DNA of 64,000 bases from the NCBI GenBank assembly GCA_022706785.1, contig JAKJBW010000003.1, forward strand, positions 52,528 through 116,527, given 5' to 3'. Below are positions 8,127 through 17,518 of this stretch, one piece after another; position 1 is the first letter of the stretch; every line of letters starts with the position of its first letter. The stretch is from Bacillota bacterium. Its GTDB lineage: Bacteria > Bacillota > Clostridia > UBA1381 > UMGS1253. Below the pieces are notes generated by a model. That model was not told the origin of the DNA and made no database searches. It worked only from the letters and a program-made list of their open reading frames with translations. A program made the translations under genes and the position numbers.

Positions 8127-9335
8127 ATGCTGAGCGGTAAATGCGTAGTGGTTGGCGTTTGCGGCGGTATTGCCGCCTATAAGGCTGCGGAAGTGGTAAG
8201 CAGACTCAAAAAACTGGGCGCGGATGTGCGGGTGGTGATGACCGAAGCTGCGCAGCAGTTTGTGAGCCGGCTTACCTTTCAGACGCTGTCTCAAAACCTC
8301 GTGGCCTCCGATATGTTTGAGCCGCCGAGCAGCTGGGATGTTGCGCATGTTGCGCTTGCCGCCCGCGCGGACGTTTTTTTGGTCGTGCCCGCTACGGCAA
8401 ATACCATTGCCAAGATAGCCTGCGGAATGGCGGATAATATGCTCACATGCGTTGCGCTTGCCACCAAGGCCCCTATCCTGATCGCCCCGGCTATGAACAG
8501 CGGTATGTATGATAACCCGGCAACACAGCAGAATCTGGCCGTTCTGCAGGGGCGCGGCTGCCGGATTATTGCGCCGGATGACGGTTTTCTTGCGTGCGGT
8601 GCGCAAGGGCAAGGCCGCCTTGCCCAGCCCGATGCGATAGTAGAAGCGGTTATCGGCGCCATTGCTTTTGAAAAAGACCTGCAGGGGCTTAAAGTTCTTG
8701 TGACAGCTGGCCCTACGCAGGAGAAAATAGACCCTGTCCGCTATATCACCAACTATTCCTCCGGCAAGATGGGCTATGCGCTGGCGCGGGCGGCCGTAAG
8801 GCGCGGCGCCGATGTGACGCTTGTCACAGGCCCCGGCACGCTCAGCGATATAGCTGGCGTTACCATGATAAAGATTACAAGCGCTGACGAAATGTTTGAG
8901 GCCATACGAACGCGGGCAGCCGACAGCGATATTATCATAAAAGCTGCGGCGGTGGGGGATTTTAGCGCTGCGCTACCGGCAGAGCATAAAATAAAAAAGA
9001 GCGATCATGTGAGCCTTGAGTTGAAAAAGAACACGGATATTCTGGCGCATTTAGGAGAACATAAGCTGACGGAACAGGTGCTGGTCGGCTTTTGTATGGA
9101 AACAAGGGATTTGGAAAAGTATGCCAGGGAAAAGCTTGCGGCCAAAAACTGCGATTTGATGGTAGCCAATAATTTGTTTGACAAAGGCGCAGGCTTTGCC
9201 TCGGATACCAATACCGTAAGCATTTTTAGCGCGGACGGTTCATACACGGCGCTTGAAAACATGCCGAAGGACAAGCTCGCGCATGTCATACTGGACATGG
9301 CAAAGGCAGTCCTTGACGGGAAAAGGCATATATGA
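8127..9335 (+). CDS. coaBC: bifunctional phosphopantothenoylcysteine decarboxylase / phosphopantothenate-cysteine ligase
   Basis: This enzyme catalyses two consecutive steps of coenzyme A synthesis: CTP-dependent ligation of cysteine to 4'-phosphopantothenate, then FMN-dependent decarboxylation. The 402-aa product has the flavoprotein domain first (GKCVVVGVCGGIAAYKA..., with the APAMNSGMYDNPA block near residue 120) and the ligase domain second (VLVTAGPTQEKIDPVRYITNYSSGKMGYALA from about residue 190, with KKNTDIL later). GAAGGGAG precedes the ATG. The stop overlaps the priA start. Confidence 0.96.
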   Translation: MLSGKCVVVGVCGGIAAYKAAEVVSRLKKLGADVRVVMTEAAQQFVSRLTFQTLSQNLVASDMFEPPSSWDVAHVALAARADVFLVVPATANTIAKIACGMADNMLTCVALATKAPILIAPAMNSGMYDNPATQQNLAVLQGRGCRIIAPDDGFLACGAQGQGRLAQPDAIVEAVIGAIAFEKDLQGLKVLVTAGPTQEKIDPVRYITNYSSGKMGYALARAAVRRGADVTLVTGPGTLSDIAGVTMIKITSADEMFEAIRTRAADSDIIIKAAAVGDFSAALPAEHKIKKSDHVSLELKKNTDILAHLGEHKLTEQVLVGFCMETRDLEKYAREKLAAKNCDLMVANNLFDKGAGFASDTNTVSIFSADGSYTALENMPKDKLAHVILDMAKAVLDGKRHI

Positions 9336-11842
9336 GCAGGGGCGGGGCAGGCCGTAACGGCACAATCACGAATGACACGCCGGTTGCTAAAGTAGTGGTG
9401 ACGAAAAACAACCGCAATGTTGACAGGCTTTTTGACTATACGATTCCGGATGGGCTGCGTGATTGCTTATGCGCCGGTTCGCGCGTTATTGTGCCGTTCG
9501 GGGCTAAAAATGCGCTTACCGAAGGTTATGTTGTCGAAATTGGCGAGCCGTCGGGCTGGGTCAAGCTTAAACAAATAAAAAGCGTTTCGGGCGATGTGCC
9601 TGTTTTTGACGACAAGGCGTGGGCGCTTGCCTGCTGGATGCGTGAAAAATATATGTGTACATATTTCGAAGCGCTTCGCCAGATGATTCCGACGGGTATT
9701 TCAGTCAAATTTGAAGACTGGGTCTGCCTGCGGGATATTCCCCAAAATAACAGAGAAGCGCTTTTAAAAAAGTCTGAACTGCGCCGGCAGGTCGTCGCCG
9801 TATTGGAGGCGGAAAACGGCGCTATGGCGCTCAACCGTCTGCTATCTGCGTTTGACCGCAATATAAGGGCTTCTGTATCGTCGATGGAAAAGGCCGGACT
9901 GGTTGCGCTCATGCAAAGGGATATTACCCAGGTGAAGGATAAAGTGATACAATTTGCCGCACTGGCGGTAAGCAGTGAAGAAGCGGCCGACCGGATGCGT
10001 GAGCTGGGCAGAAGCGCGCCCAAGCAGTCGGAAATCCTGGAGATACTGCGTTATACCGAAGAGGCGGCTGTTTGTGACCTCGTCTATTTGGCGCAGACTA
10101 CTTATAACGCTGTTCACGCCCTTTGCCAAAAAGGGCTTATACGTCTGTATGACCGTGAGGTGCTGCGCGATCCCCTGGGCGGTAAAACGTTTGCACCATC
10201 TAAGCCGCATGAGCTTACCGGCGGGCAAAAAGAGGTCGCGGACAGGCTGTATACCGCGATGGACGCGGGAAAAGCCGGTGTATTTTTACTTCACGGCGTG
10301 ACAGGCTCGGGCAAGACAGAGGTTTATATGCAGTTAATTGCCAGGGCTATCGGGCAAAAAAAGACCGCGATTGTGCTTGTGCCCGAAATATCGCTCACAC
10401 CCCAGATGACGCAGCGGTTTGCGTCCCGCTTCGGGAGCCGCGTGGCGATCTTGCACAGTGCCCTGTCGCTTGGGGAGCGCTACGATGAATGGAAGCGGAT
10501 AAAAGACGGTAAGGTGGATGTGGTTGTGGGGGCAAGAAGTGCGGTTTTTGCTCCGCTGGACAGAATCGGCGTTATTATTTTGGATGAGGAGCATGAAACG
10601 ACCTATAAATCCGAAAACGCGCCGCGCTACCATGCGCGCGACATTGCTATTTACAGAAGCGCCCAGCACAAGGCGGTCACCCTGCTGGCTTCGGCTACGC
10701 CTTCGATAGAAAGCTATTATAAAGCGCAGAACAGGGAGTATGGCCTTTTATCCATCGAAAGCCGCTACAACGACAACGCATTGCCGCAGGTCTGCGTTGT
10801 GGATATGCGAGAGGAACTGGCCCGTGGCAATCGTTCAATGTTTAGCGTAAAACTTTGCAAGGAGCTGGAGGACAATATCCGAAACGGTGAGCAAAGTATT
10901 TTGTTTTTAAACCGCCGAGGGTTTTCCACATTCGTGTCCTGCAGGGCGTGCGGGTATGTGGCAAAATGCGTGCGCTGCAATATTTCGCTGACCTATCACA
11001 GCTATACCGACCGCCTGACCTGTCATTACTGCGGCTACACCTGCGGGAATTATACGGCATGTCCGGACTGTGGCAGCAAGTATATCAAGCACTTCGGCGC
11101 CGGCACGCAAAGGTTGGAGGACGAGCTCAAAAAGCAGTTTGACGGCATAAGCGTAATACGCATGGATATGGACACCACAGGCAGGAAAAATTCGCATGAG
11201 GCGCTCCTGCGGCAGTTCGAACAGGAAAAGGCCGATGTGCTGCTGGGGACACAGATGGTGTCAAAGGGGCTTGATTTTCCCGGCGTGACGCTTGTCGGGG
11301 TGGTGGCCGCCGATACGTCGTTATACCTTGACGACTTTAGAAGCACCGAGCGCACCTTTCAGCTGATTATGCAGGTGACGGGCCGGGCCGGGCGCGGTGA
11401 TATACCCGGGCGGGCGATCGTGCAGACATATTCTCCCGATAACAGCGCTATCCGTTATGCGCAAACGCACGATTATACAGGCTTCTATCAAGAGGAGATC
11501 GAAATGCGGCGCGCTATGTGGTATCCGCCTTTCTGCGAGCTTGTATCGGTGCTTACAAGCGCCGCAAACGAGTCGTTGGCCATAAGAAGGATTAAGGAAA
11601 TCGCAAAGCTTTTGACATTCCGGTGCAGCGGCGGGGAATATGGGCGCGTTCAGATTTTGGGGCCGTCGGCCGCCGGTGTTTCAAAAATAAAGGACAAATA
11701 CCGGTGGCGTATCCTGATCAAATGTGAATCGGCCGACCGGCTCAGCGGCATACTTAAGGAAATCATGGATGCGCACGCTGCAAGCGAGCACAGTAAATGG
11801 GTCAGTCTCATAATAGACAAGAATCCTGCCAGCCTTGCATAG
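9332..11842 (+). CDS. priA: primosomal protein N' (PriA helicase)
   Basis: PriA recognises stalled or recombined forks and reloads the replicative helicase. The 836-aa product has an N-terminal fork-binding domain, Walker A GVTGSGKTE, the DEEH box (LDEEHETTYKSE), and a zinc-binding insertion with Cys pairs (CRACGYVAKCVRC, CHYCGY, CPDCGS), then helicase motifs including GTQMVSKGLDFPGV and QVTGRAGRG. Its ATG overlaps the coaBC stop (ATGA). It is somewhat longer than the E. coli protein. A MITE-like repeat begins 8 bp downstream. Confidence 0.97.
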   Translation: MSRGGAGRNGTITNDTPVAKVVVTKNNRNVDRLFDYTIPDGLRDCLCAGSRVIVPFGAKNALTEGYVVEIGEPSGWVKLKQIKSVSGDVPVFDDKAWALACWMREKYMCTYFEALRQMIPTGISVKFEDWVCLRDIPQNNREALLKKSELRRQVVAVLEAENGAMALNRLLSAFDRNIRASVSSMEKAGLVALMQRDITQVKDKVIQFAALAVSSEEAADRMRELGRSAPKQSEILEILRYTEEAAVCDLVYLAQTTYNAVHALCQKGLIRLYDREVLRDPLGGKTFAPSKPHELTGGQKEVADRLYTAMDAGKAGVFLLHGVTGSGKTEVYMQLIARAIGQKKTAIVLVPEISLTPQMTQRFASRFGSRVAILHSALSLGERYDEWKRIKDGKVDVVVGARSAVFAPLDRIGVIILDEEHETTYKSENAPRYHARDIAIYRSAQHKAVTLLASATPSIESYYKAQNREYGLLSIESRYNDNALPQVCVVDMREELARGNRSMFSVKLCKELEDNIRNGEQSILFLNRRGFSTFVSCRACGYVAKCVRCNISLTYHSYTDRLTCHYCGYTCGNYTACPDCGSKYIKHFGAGTQRLEDELKKQFDGISVIRMDMDTTGRKNSHEALLRQFEQEKADVLLGTQMVSKGLDFPGVTLVGVVAADTSLYLDDFRSTERTFQLIMQVTGRAGRGDIPGRAIVQTYSPDNSAIRYAQTHDYTGFYQEEIEMRRAMWYPPFCELVSVLTSAANESLAIRRIKEIAKLLTFRCSGGEYGRVQILGPSAAGVSKIKDKYRWRILIKCESADRLSGILKEIMDAHAASEHSKWVSLIIDKNPASLA

Positions 11843-11850
11843 TATATAAC

Positions 11851-12015
11851 AGACCTGTCCGCTAACTCCGACACGGCGGCCAAATCGGTCTTTTTCCCGC
11901 CGAATGATACAGCCAAAACCCGCCAATACACAAAGTATTGGCAGAACCTGTCTGCACCGTCCGACGGAAAAAACCCTCAATTTATCCGCTCGCGCCTGAG
12001 TTAGTGGACAGGTCT
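11851..12015 (-). repeat. dispersed palindromic element, copy A (165 bp, MITE-like)
   Basis: The 18-bp terminal inverted repeats (11851-11868 and 11998-12015) differ at one position. The core, read on the minus strand from about 11975 to 11888, begins GGTTTTTTCCGTC, has a central hairpin GCCAATAC/GTATTGGC and ends CGGCGGGAAAAAGACC. The same architecture is found at 50209, 61161 and 63077. It fills the priA-def gap and encodes nothing. No convincing target duplication is visible. Confidence 0.75.
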
Positions 12016-12082
12016 AATAATTAAAACCGAGAATACTTTTATATACAATAACGAAAAATACGGATGAACGGGGGATAGCTTT

Positions 12083-12538
12083 ATGGCAAAGAGAATTATC
12101 CGTGAGCAGGGCGATGAAATTTTAAGGAAGCATTGCCGTGAGGTAACAGAGTTTGACGCCAGGCTGCACACGTTGATTGACGATATGTTTGAGACTATGT
12201 ACCATGCCGACGGCGCCGGACTTGCCGCGCCGCAGATCGGCGTCTTAAAACGGGTGGTCGTGATTGACGCCCGGGATGAAACCGGCCCTGTTGAGCTTGT
12301 CAACCCAAAAATCATCTATAAGCACGGTACGCGGCTGTCTGAAGAGGGATGCCTTAGCATACCCGGCGTGCGGGGATGCGTAAAACGTCCCGAACAGGTT
12401 AAGGTCAAGGCGTATGACCGTTTTGGAAACAAACATGTCTACGATGGCGAGGGACTGTTGGCCGTGGCTTTCTGCCATGAGATAGACCATCTCAACGGTG
12501 TGCTGTTCATCGATAAAATGGAGGCCTGCGAAGAATAA
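12083..12538 (+). CDS. def: peptide deformylase
   Basis: It removes the formyl group from the N terminus of new proteins. The 151-aa product carries all three family motifs: GLAAPQIG (about 47-54), EEGCLSIPG (about 90-98) whose Cys binds the metal, and CHEIDHLNG (about 132-140) with two metal-binding His and the catalytic Glu. The ATG follows GGGGGATAGCTTT. fmt is next, the universal def-fmt pair. Confidence 0.97.
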   Translation: MAKRIIREQGDEILRKHCREVTEFDARLHTLIDDMFETMYHADGAGLAAPQIGVLKRVVVIDARDETGPVELVNPKIIYKHGTRLSEEGCLSIPGVRGCVKRPEQVKVKAYDRFGNKHVYDGEGLLAVAFCHEIDHLNGVLFIDKMEACEE

Positions 12539-12584
12539 GGGCGGTATTTTACCGCTTGACAGATATTTTTAAAAAGAGAAGCCT

Positions 12585-13553
12585 GTGGCTTTAAGGAGAA
12601 GATGCCCTCTGAGGATACTGTATATGGGAACGCCGAATTTTGCGGTGCGAAGCCTTGAAGCGCTGCTCTGCGCGGGCTGTGATGTGGTGGCGGCTATATG
12701 TCAGCCGGACAAGCCCAAGGGACGCGGCCATAAGCTGGCCGCTCCGCCCGTCAAGGTGTTTGCACTTGAACATAACATAGCGGTTTATCAGCCGGATTCA
12801 CTGAAAAGCAATTCCTTTATGGCGCTGCTGGGCGCGCTTGCGCCCGACCTGATCGCCGTGGCGGCGTACGGCAAGCTGCTGCCGCCCGCGGTGCTTGACT
12901 TTCCAAAGTACGGCTGCATAAACGTCCATGCCTCGCTGCTGCCGAAATACCGGGGCGCGGCGCCAATCCAGCGTTGTATTATGGACGGCGAAACCGTTAC
13001 CGGCGTTACCATCATGTGCATGGCGCAAGGGCTGGATACGGGCGATATGCTGCTTAAGGAAGCGCTTCGGATCGGCGGCGACGAAACGGCGTCGCAGCTT
13101 CACGACAGGCTGGCGCGGCTTGGCGCCGAGCTTTTAGTGAAAGCTGTGGCGGGCATAAAAAGCGGCAGTCTTACGCCTGAAAAACAGGACGACAGTTTGG
13201 CCTGCTATGCGCCTATGATAGACAAATCCACTGCGCGGATTGACTGGACAAAGCCTGCCGGGCGCATCAAAATGCTTATCCGCGCTATGAACAGCTGGCC
13301 GCTTGCATATACTTATTATGATGGCAGGCTTATGAAGATAGCAAAGGCTGAAGCGATAGCGACAGAAATGCATGCGCCTGCCGGGCAGGTGACGGCATAC
13401 AAAAAGGGTGAGGGGCTCTTGGTCACATGCGGCGAGGGCGCGCTCCTCATACAGCAGGTACAATTTGAGGGCAAAAGACTCATGAGCATTGACGAATACA
13501 TGCAGGGACACGAGATAGCGGCAGGAAGTGTTCTGGGCAGGCAGGAGGAATAA
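12585..13553 (+). CDS. fmt: methionyl-tRNA formyltransferase
   Basis: It formylates initiator Met-tRNA with 10-formyl-tetrahydrofolate. The product has LRILYMGTPNFAV at the N terminus, the active-site block INVHASLLPKYRGAAPIQ and the OB-like C-terminal domain. The start is uncertain. GTG at 12585 has only a weak site upstream, while a strong AAGGAG (12593-12598) lies inside this reading and is spaced 10 nt from an in-frame CTG at 12609 that would give LRILYMGTP as N terminus, as in the family. Coordinates follow the canonical start codon. Confidence 0.95.
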   Translation: MALRRRCPLRILYMGTPNFAVRSLEALLCAGCDVVAAICQPDKPKGRGHKLAAPPVKVFALEHNIAVYQPDSLKSNSFMALLGALAPDLIAVAAYGKLLPPAVLDFPKYGCINVHASLLPKYRGAAPIQRCIMDGETVTGVTIMCMAQGLDTGDMLLKEALRIGGDETASQLHDRLARLGAELLVKAVAGIKSGSLTPEKQDDSLACYAPMIDKSTARIDWTKPAGRIKMLIRAMNSWPLAYTYYDGRLMKIAKAEAIATEMHAPAGQVTAYKKGEGLLVTCGEGALLIQQVQFEGKRLMSIDEYMQGHEIAAGSVLGRQEE

Positions 13554-13555
13554 TA

Positions 13556-14263
13556 ATGTACGGTTTTCCGATGTTTGGTTACTTTGATTCAACTCATATC
13601 TGGTTTGTGATAATTCCATTGCTCATATCTGTCTGGGCAAGCGCGAGGGTGAATTCAACCTTTAACAAATATGCCAAATACACAAATGGCAGGGGACTTA
13701 CCGCCGCTCAGGTGGCGCGCATGATTTTAGACCGGGGCGGCAGAACAGATGTGAGGGTAGAGAATGTGTCGGGCAGGCTCACGGACCATTTTAACCCGCG
13801 CACCAATGTGATCCGTTTGTCGGACGAGGTTTTTTCCGCCACATCGGTAGCCGCGATAGGCGTTGCGGCGCATGAGGCGGGGCACGCGATGCAGCAGGGG
13901 CAGGGCTATGTGCCTATTATGGTGAGAAACGCGTTGGCGCCGGTGGCGAGCTTTGCGTCGTACGCCGCCATTCCGATAGTGCTTGCGGGCTTTTTCTTTG
14001 AGAGGTTTGGCCTTGTGAACCTTGGTATTATTCTCTACTCCGCTGTCGTGCTGTTCTCGCTCATCACGCTGCCGGTGGAGTTTAACGCGTCGGCCAGAGC
14101 CGTTATGTCGCTTGATGCGTACGGGATACTGTCGCCGGAGGAAACTACTGCGGCTAAAAAGGTGCTGTCGGCGGCCGCCATGACCTACGTTGCCTCAACA
14201 CTGGCGGCAATCGGAAGCCTTTTGCGTCTGCTTGCCATATTCGGCGGACGAAGGGATGACTGA
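13556..14263 (+). CDS. yugP: YugP-type membrane zinc metallopeptidase
   Basis: Members of this family (DUF2268-like 'neutral zinc metallopeptidase, YugP') are membrane-embedded proteins of unknown substrate. The 235-aa product has an N-terminal membrane segment (about 15-32), a short soluble part, and the zinc motif HEAGH (about 109-113) flanked by two further membrane segments (about 128-150 and 155-178). It starts 2 bp after fmt and overlaps rsmB, so it is part of the same operon. Confidence 0.9.
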   Translation: MYGFPMFGYFDSTHIWFVIIPLLISVWASARVNSTFNKYAKYTNGRGLTAAQVARMILDRGGRTDVRVENVSGRLTDHFNPRTNVIRLSDEVFSATSVAAIGVAAHEAGHAMQQGQGYVPIMVRNALAPVASFASYAAIPIVLAGFFFERFGLVNLGIILYSAVVLFSLITLPVEFNASARAVMSLDAYGILSPEETTAAKKVLSAAAMTYVASTLAAIGSLLRLLAIFGGRRDD

Positions 14264-15605
14264 GCCGATGAAGGAAACGGCAAACCCAAGGCTGATTGCG
14301 CTTAAAACGCTGTTAAAAATCTTTAACGACGGCGCATACTGCAATCTTGCCCTTAAAGAGGCGCTCTGCGACGCGCGCATAAAGCCTGTGGACAGGGCTT
14401 TTATATCGGGGCTTGTTTACGGCGTTGTCAAATACAAGCTGCATCTGGATTATGTGATTTCTCAGTTTTCCAGCGTTAAGCTGAAAAAATTGTCCCCCCA
14501 TGTGCTCTTGATTCTGCGCATGGGCGTCTATCAGCTTTTGTATCTGGAGCGGGTACCAGTTTCGGCGGCAGTTGACGAAAGCGTTAAGCTTGCCGAAAAA
14601 TTTGCATACCGGTCTAAGGGGTTTATAAACGGCGTGCTGCGCGCCGCTGCCCGAGGCTGGGAGAGTATTGTTTATCCCGAAGACAGAGCCCAATTCCTTT
14701 CGGTGCGCTACTCGTATCCGCCCGAGCTGGTGGCCATGTGGTCGGCGCAGCTGGGCGATGCGCAGTGCGAAGCATTGCTCAAAGCGTTTAATGTGCCGCC
14801 GCGCCTGACGGTGCGCACAAACACCTTAAAAACAACGCGGGAAGAGTTGATTGCACTTTTACAGGAAGAGGGAATATGTGCGCATGAAGGGCGGCTTGCC
14901 GATTGCCTTGTCCTTGACGGTACGGGGGTTGCGCAGGTATCAGCCTACAAGGATGGGCTTTTTACGCCGCAAGGGGTGAGTTCTATGCTCTGCGGATATG
15001 TGGCGGACCCCAAAGAGGAGATGCTTGTGATGGACCTTTGCGCGGCGCCGGGCGGGAAAACTACCCATATGGCTCAAATGATGCATAACAAAGGAAAAAT
15101 CGTTGCGTTTGACCTGCACGAGCACAAAACGGCGTTGATTTTGCAAAATGCCCGCCGTTTGGGGATTTCGATTATTGACGCCTGGGCGCACGATGCCACA
15201 CAGATAATTGCCGAATACACACAAAAAGCGGACAGAGTACTGGTGGACGCACCTTGCAGCGGGCTTGGCATGATGCACAAAAAGCCGGATATCAAATGGC
15301 ACTTTGACGCCGGGAAAATACAGGCTTTGGCGCAGCTTCAGCTTTCTATTTTATCAGCCGGCGCACATTATGTTAAGCCGGGCGGGGAACTGGTATACAG
15401 CACCTGTACCATAAGCCGGCAAGAAAATATGGATATAAGAGATGCATTTTTAGAACAGAATTCCGATTTTGAGGCGGCGGATATCACACAAGCGCTGCCC
15501 GAAGCGCGGCGAGATGAAACGGCAAAACAGGGATTTATCCAGCTTTATCCCGACGCTGATGGCGGCGACGGATTTTTTATCTGTAAATTCAAAAGAAAAG
15601 GTTAG
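14256..15605 (+). CDS. rsmB: 16S rRNA (cytosine-967 C5) methyltransferase RsmB
   Basis: It transfers a methyl group from SAM to C967 of 16S rRNA. The 449-aa product has an N-terminal NusB-like RNA-binding domain (about 1-140) and a C-terminal Rossmann methyltransferase domain with the SAM motif DLCAAPGGKTTHMA, the acidic motif DAPCSGLGMMHKKPDIKW and the second catalytic-cysteine motif STCTISRQEN. ATG at 14256 overlaps the yugP stop; ATG 14268 is an alternative. The order def-fmt-yugP-rsmB-rlmN-prpC-prkC is typical of Firmicutes. Confidence 0.95.
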   Translation: MTEPMKETANPRLIALKTLLKIFNDGAYCNLALKEALCDARIKPVDRAFISGLVYGVVKYKLHLDYVISQFSSVKLKKLSPHVLLILRMGVYQLLYLERVPVSAAVDESVKLAEKFAYRSKGFINGVLRAAARGWESIVYPEDRAQFLSVRYSYPPELVAMWSAQLGDAQCEALLKAFNVPPRLTVRTNTLKTTREELIALLQEEGICAHEGRLADCLVLDGTGVAQVSAYKDGLFTPQGVSSMLCGYVADPKEEMLVMDLCAAPGGKTTHMAQMMHNKGKIVAFDLHEHKTALILQNARRLGISIIDAWAHDATQIIAEYTQKADRVLVDAPCSGLGMMHKKPDIKWHFDAGKIQALAQLQLSILSAGAHYVKPGGELVYSTCTISRQENMDIRDAFLEQNSDFEAADITQALPEARRDETAKQGFIQLYPDADGGDGFFICKFKRKG

Positions 15606-15665
15606 CCGGTTCGGGCAAACGGAAGGGAGAGGGCGGTTATACAGACGCAGCAAGGTTTACCCGAT

Positions 15666-16676
15666 TTGCGCAGCTTATCGTTTGACGAGCTTGAAGCGTT
15701 TTTGCTGTCTGCCGGAGAGGCGCGTTTCCGGGCAGGGCAGGTGTATGCCTGGCTGCATAAGCCTGTGCGCGGATTTGACGAAATGACCGACCTTTCGTGC
15801 GCCCTTCGTGAGAAACTGTCGCATATCAGCAGGTTAGACAGTGCACAAATCGAAGAAAAGCTTGTTTCAGCCAAAGACGGTACCGTAAAATATTTATTTT
15901 CGCTTCCGGACGGGGAGTGTGTGGAAAGCGTGGTCATGCGTTACCGCCATGGCGTTACCATATGCATTTCCTCACAGGCTGGCTGCCGCATGGGCTGCCG
16001 GTTCTGTGCGTCCACCATCGGCGGCCTTAAACGGGGCCTGACGGCGGGCGAAATGCTTAGCCAGGTCATTTTTGCGCAGCAGGATTTCGGTGAGCGGATT
16101 TCGGGCGTTGTGATCATGGGCATAGGCGAGCCTTTGGACAATTTTGAAAACGTGGCTAAGTTTTTGTTAAATATCGGCGATCCCAGAGGTATTCATTTGG
16201 GCTATAGGCATATGACGCTGTCCACTTGCGGCCTTGTAGGCGGCATAGATGCGCTGGCAGGTCTGCATCTGCCCATCACCCTTTCAGTTTCGCTCCACGC
16301 CCCGAACGACGCCTTGCGCGACACGCTGATGCCTGTCAACAAAAAATATCCCCTGTCTGCGCTCATGGATGCGTGCAGACGGTATCAGAGCGCCACAGGG
16401 CGGCGCGTCACATTTGAATACGCTATGATTGCCGGCGTAAACGACAGTGGCTCTTGCGCAAGACAGCTTGCCGCTTTGCTTAGGGGCTTGCTGTGCCATG
16501 TTAATTTAATTCCCGTCAATCCTGTAAAGGAGAGAAATTTCGCAAAAAGCAGTGCCGAAAACATGAAAAATTTTATGGAAATTTTACAAGACAAAGGCGT
16601 TGCAGTCACAATAAGACGCAAACTCGGCAGTGATATTGCCGCCAGTTGTGGACAATTGCGGCAGAAACGGGTATAA
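15666..16676 (+). CDS. rlmN: 23S rRNA A2503 / tRNA A37 C2-methyltransferase RlmN (radical SAM)
   Basis: A radical SAM enzyme that methylates C2 of A2503 in 23S rRNA. The 336-aa product has the cluster motif CRMGCRFCAST (CxxxCxxC, about residue 108), MGIGEPLDNFENV, STCGLVGGI and the C-terminal RRKLGSDIAASCGQL containing the methyl-carrying Cys. Only TTG at 15666 is a usual start codon in this frame after the stop at 15603; it has AAGG 10 nt upstream. A purine-rich GGAAGGGAGAGGG lies further upstream, in front of an in-frame ATA at 15639, so the true start may be earlier. Confidence 0.95.
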   Translation: MRSLSFDELEAFLLSAGEARFRAGQVYAWLHKPVRGFDEMTDLSCALREKLSHISRLDSAQIEEKLVSAKDGTVKYLFSLPDGECVESVVMRYRHGVTICISSQAGCRMGCRFCASTIGGLKRGLTAGEMLSQVIFAQQDFGERISGVVIMGIGEPLDNFENVAKFLLNIGDPRGIHLGYRHMTLSTCGLVGGIDALAGLHLPITLSVSLHAPNDALRDTLMPVNKKYPLSALMDACRRYQSATGRRVTFEYAMIAGVNDSGSCARQLAALLRGLLCHVNLIPVNPVKERNFAKSSAENMKNFMEILQDKGVAVTIRRKLGSDIAASCGQLRQKRV

Positions 16677-16677
16677 T
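16649..16677 (+). promoter_or_regulatory. predicted promoter of prpC-prkC overlapping the rlmN stop codon
   Basis: TGGACA (16649-16654), 17 bp, TATAAT (16672-16677). The -10 box contains the rlmN stop codon TAA (16674-16676). It would allow the signalling genes to be transcribed apart from the upstream operon. Confidence 0.55.
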
Positions 16678-16762
16678 TATCACAGTATATATTGACGTTT
16701 AAGTTTAGACCATAGATCGGAATCAATACACAACTTACCCCATTTTGAAGGGAGTGAGCGCG

Positions 16763-17518
16763 TTGATTTTTGCGGCACAGAGCCATGCTGGCATGGCACG
16801 CCTTGAAAATCAGGATTCTTATATTGTATTTGAAGCAGCCGACAAGACTGTGTTCGGACTTGTCGCCGATGGCATGGGCGGGCACAAGGGAGGTGCTGCC
16901 GCAAGCCTGATGGCGGTCTGGTGCATAAAAAAACGGTTGATGGCTGATTACAGACCCCATATGGCAACGCAGGCGCTTGCGGAGCTGATGAAACAAAGCT
17001 TTGCACAAGCCAATGCGGCTATTTTTGAGCGCTCTTTGCAGGACGAGACTCTGTCGGGGATGGGTACGACGGCGACGCTTGCGGCTGTCCGCAGCGATCA
17101 GGCTGTGATTGCGCATGTGGGCGACAGCCGGGCGTATCTGATCGGAGAAGGGATAGCCCGCCAGATCACGACAGATCATACGCTGGTACAGGACCTTCTG
17201 AATAAGGGGGAAATTACAGCGGATGAGGCAAAGACGCATCCGCAGAAGCATATTATTATGCAGGCACTGGGAACAGAAAAAAAAATTGATACGGATATAT
17301 ACCATCTTTCCTGCGGGGGGCAAATCATTCTGCTTTGCTCGGACGGGCTTACGAATATGGTTTCGGACGCGGATATAGCCCGCACAATGAACACCGCGCA
17401 AAGCCTGAAGGATGGCGCGGATAAGCTGATCGGCATGGCCAACAGTGCGGGGGGCCAGGACAACATTACGGTAGTGGCGATTTGTGATGAAACAGTGATT
17501 GGGGGAGAGCTTGCATGA
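16763..17518 (+). CDS. prpC: PP2C-type Ser/Thr protein phosphatase (PrpC/Stp)
   Basis: It dephosphorylates targets of the PASTA kinase encoded next to it. The 251-aa product has the PPM metal-binding motifs: QDSYIV near the start, VADGMGGHKGG, GMGTTATLA, HVGDSRAYL, CSDGLTNMV and GGQDNITVV at the end. TTG at 16763 is preceded by AAGGGAGTGAG; the upstream in-frame TTG at 16745 lies before that site. It overlaps prkC by 4 bp (ATGA), so phosphatase and kinase are co-translated. Confidence 0.95.
   Translation: MIFAAQSHAGMARLENQDSYIVFEAADKTVFGLVADGMGGHKGGAAASLMAVWCIKKRLMADYRPHMATQALAELMKQSFAQANAAIFERSLQDETLSGMGTTATLAAVRSDQAVIAHVGDSRAYLIGEGIARQITTDHTLVQDLLNKGEITADEAKTHPQKHIIMQALGTEKKIDTDIYHLSCGGQIILLCSDGLTNMVSDADIARTMNTAQSLKDGADKLIGMANSAGGQDNITVVAICDETVIGGELA

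Noticed and set aside
16385..17401. Long minus-strand open frame (338 codons) across rlmN and prpC
   Set aside because: It spans two genes with clear family motifs and is rich in Cys/His/Arg in the way antisense frames of G+C-rich genes are.
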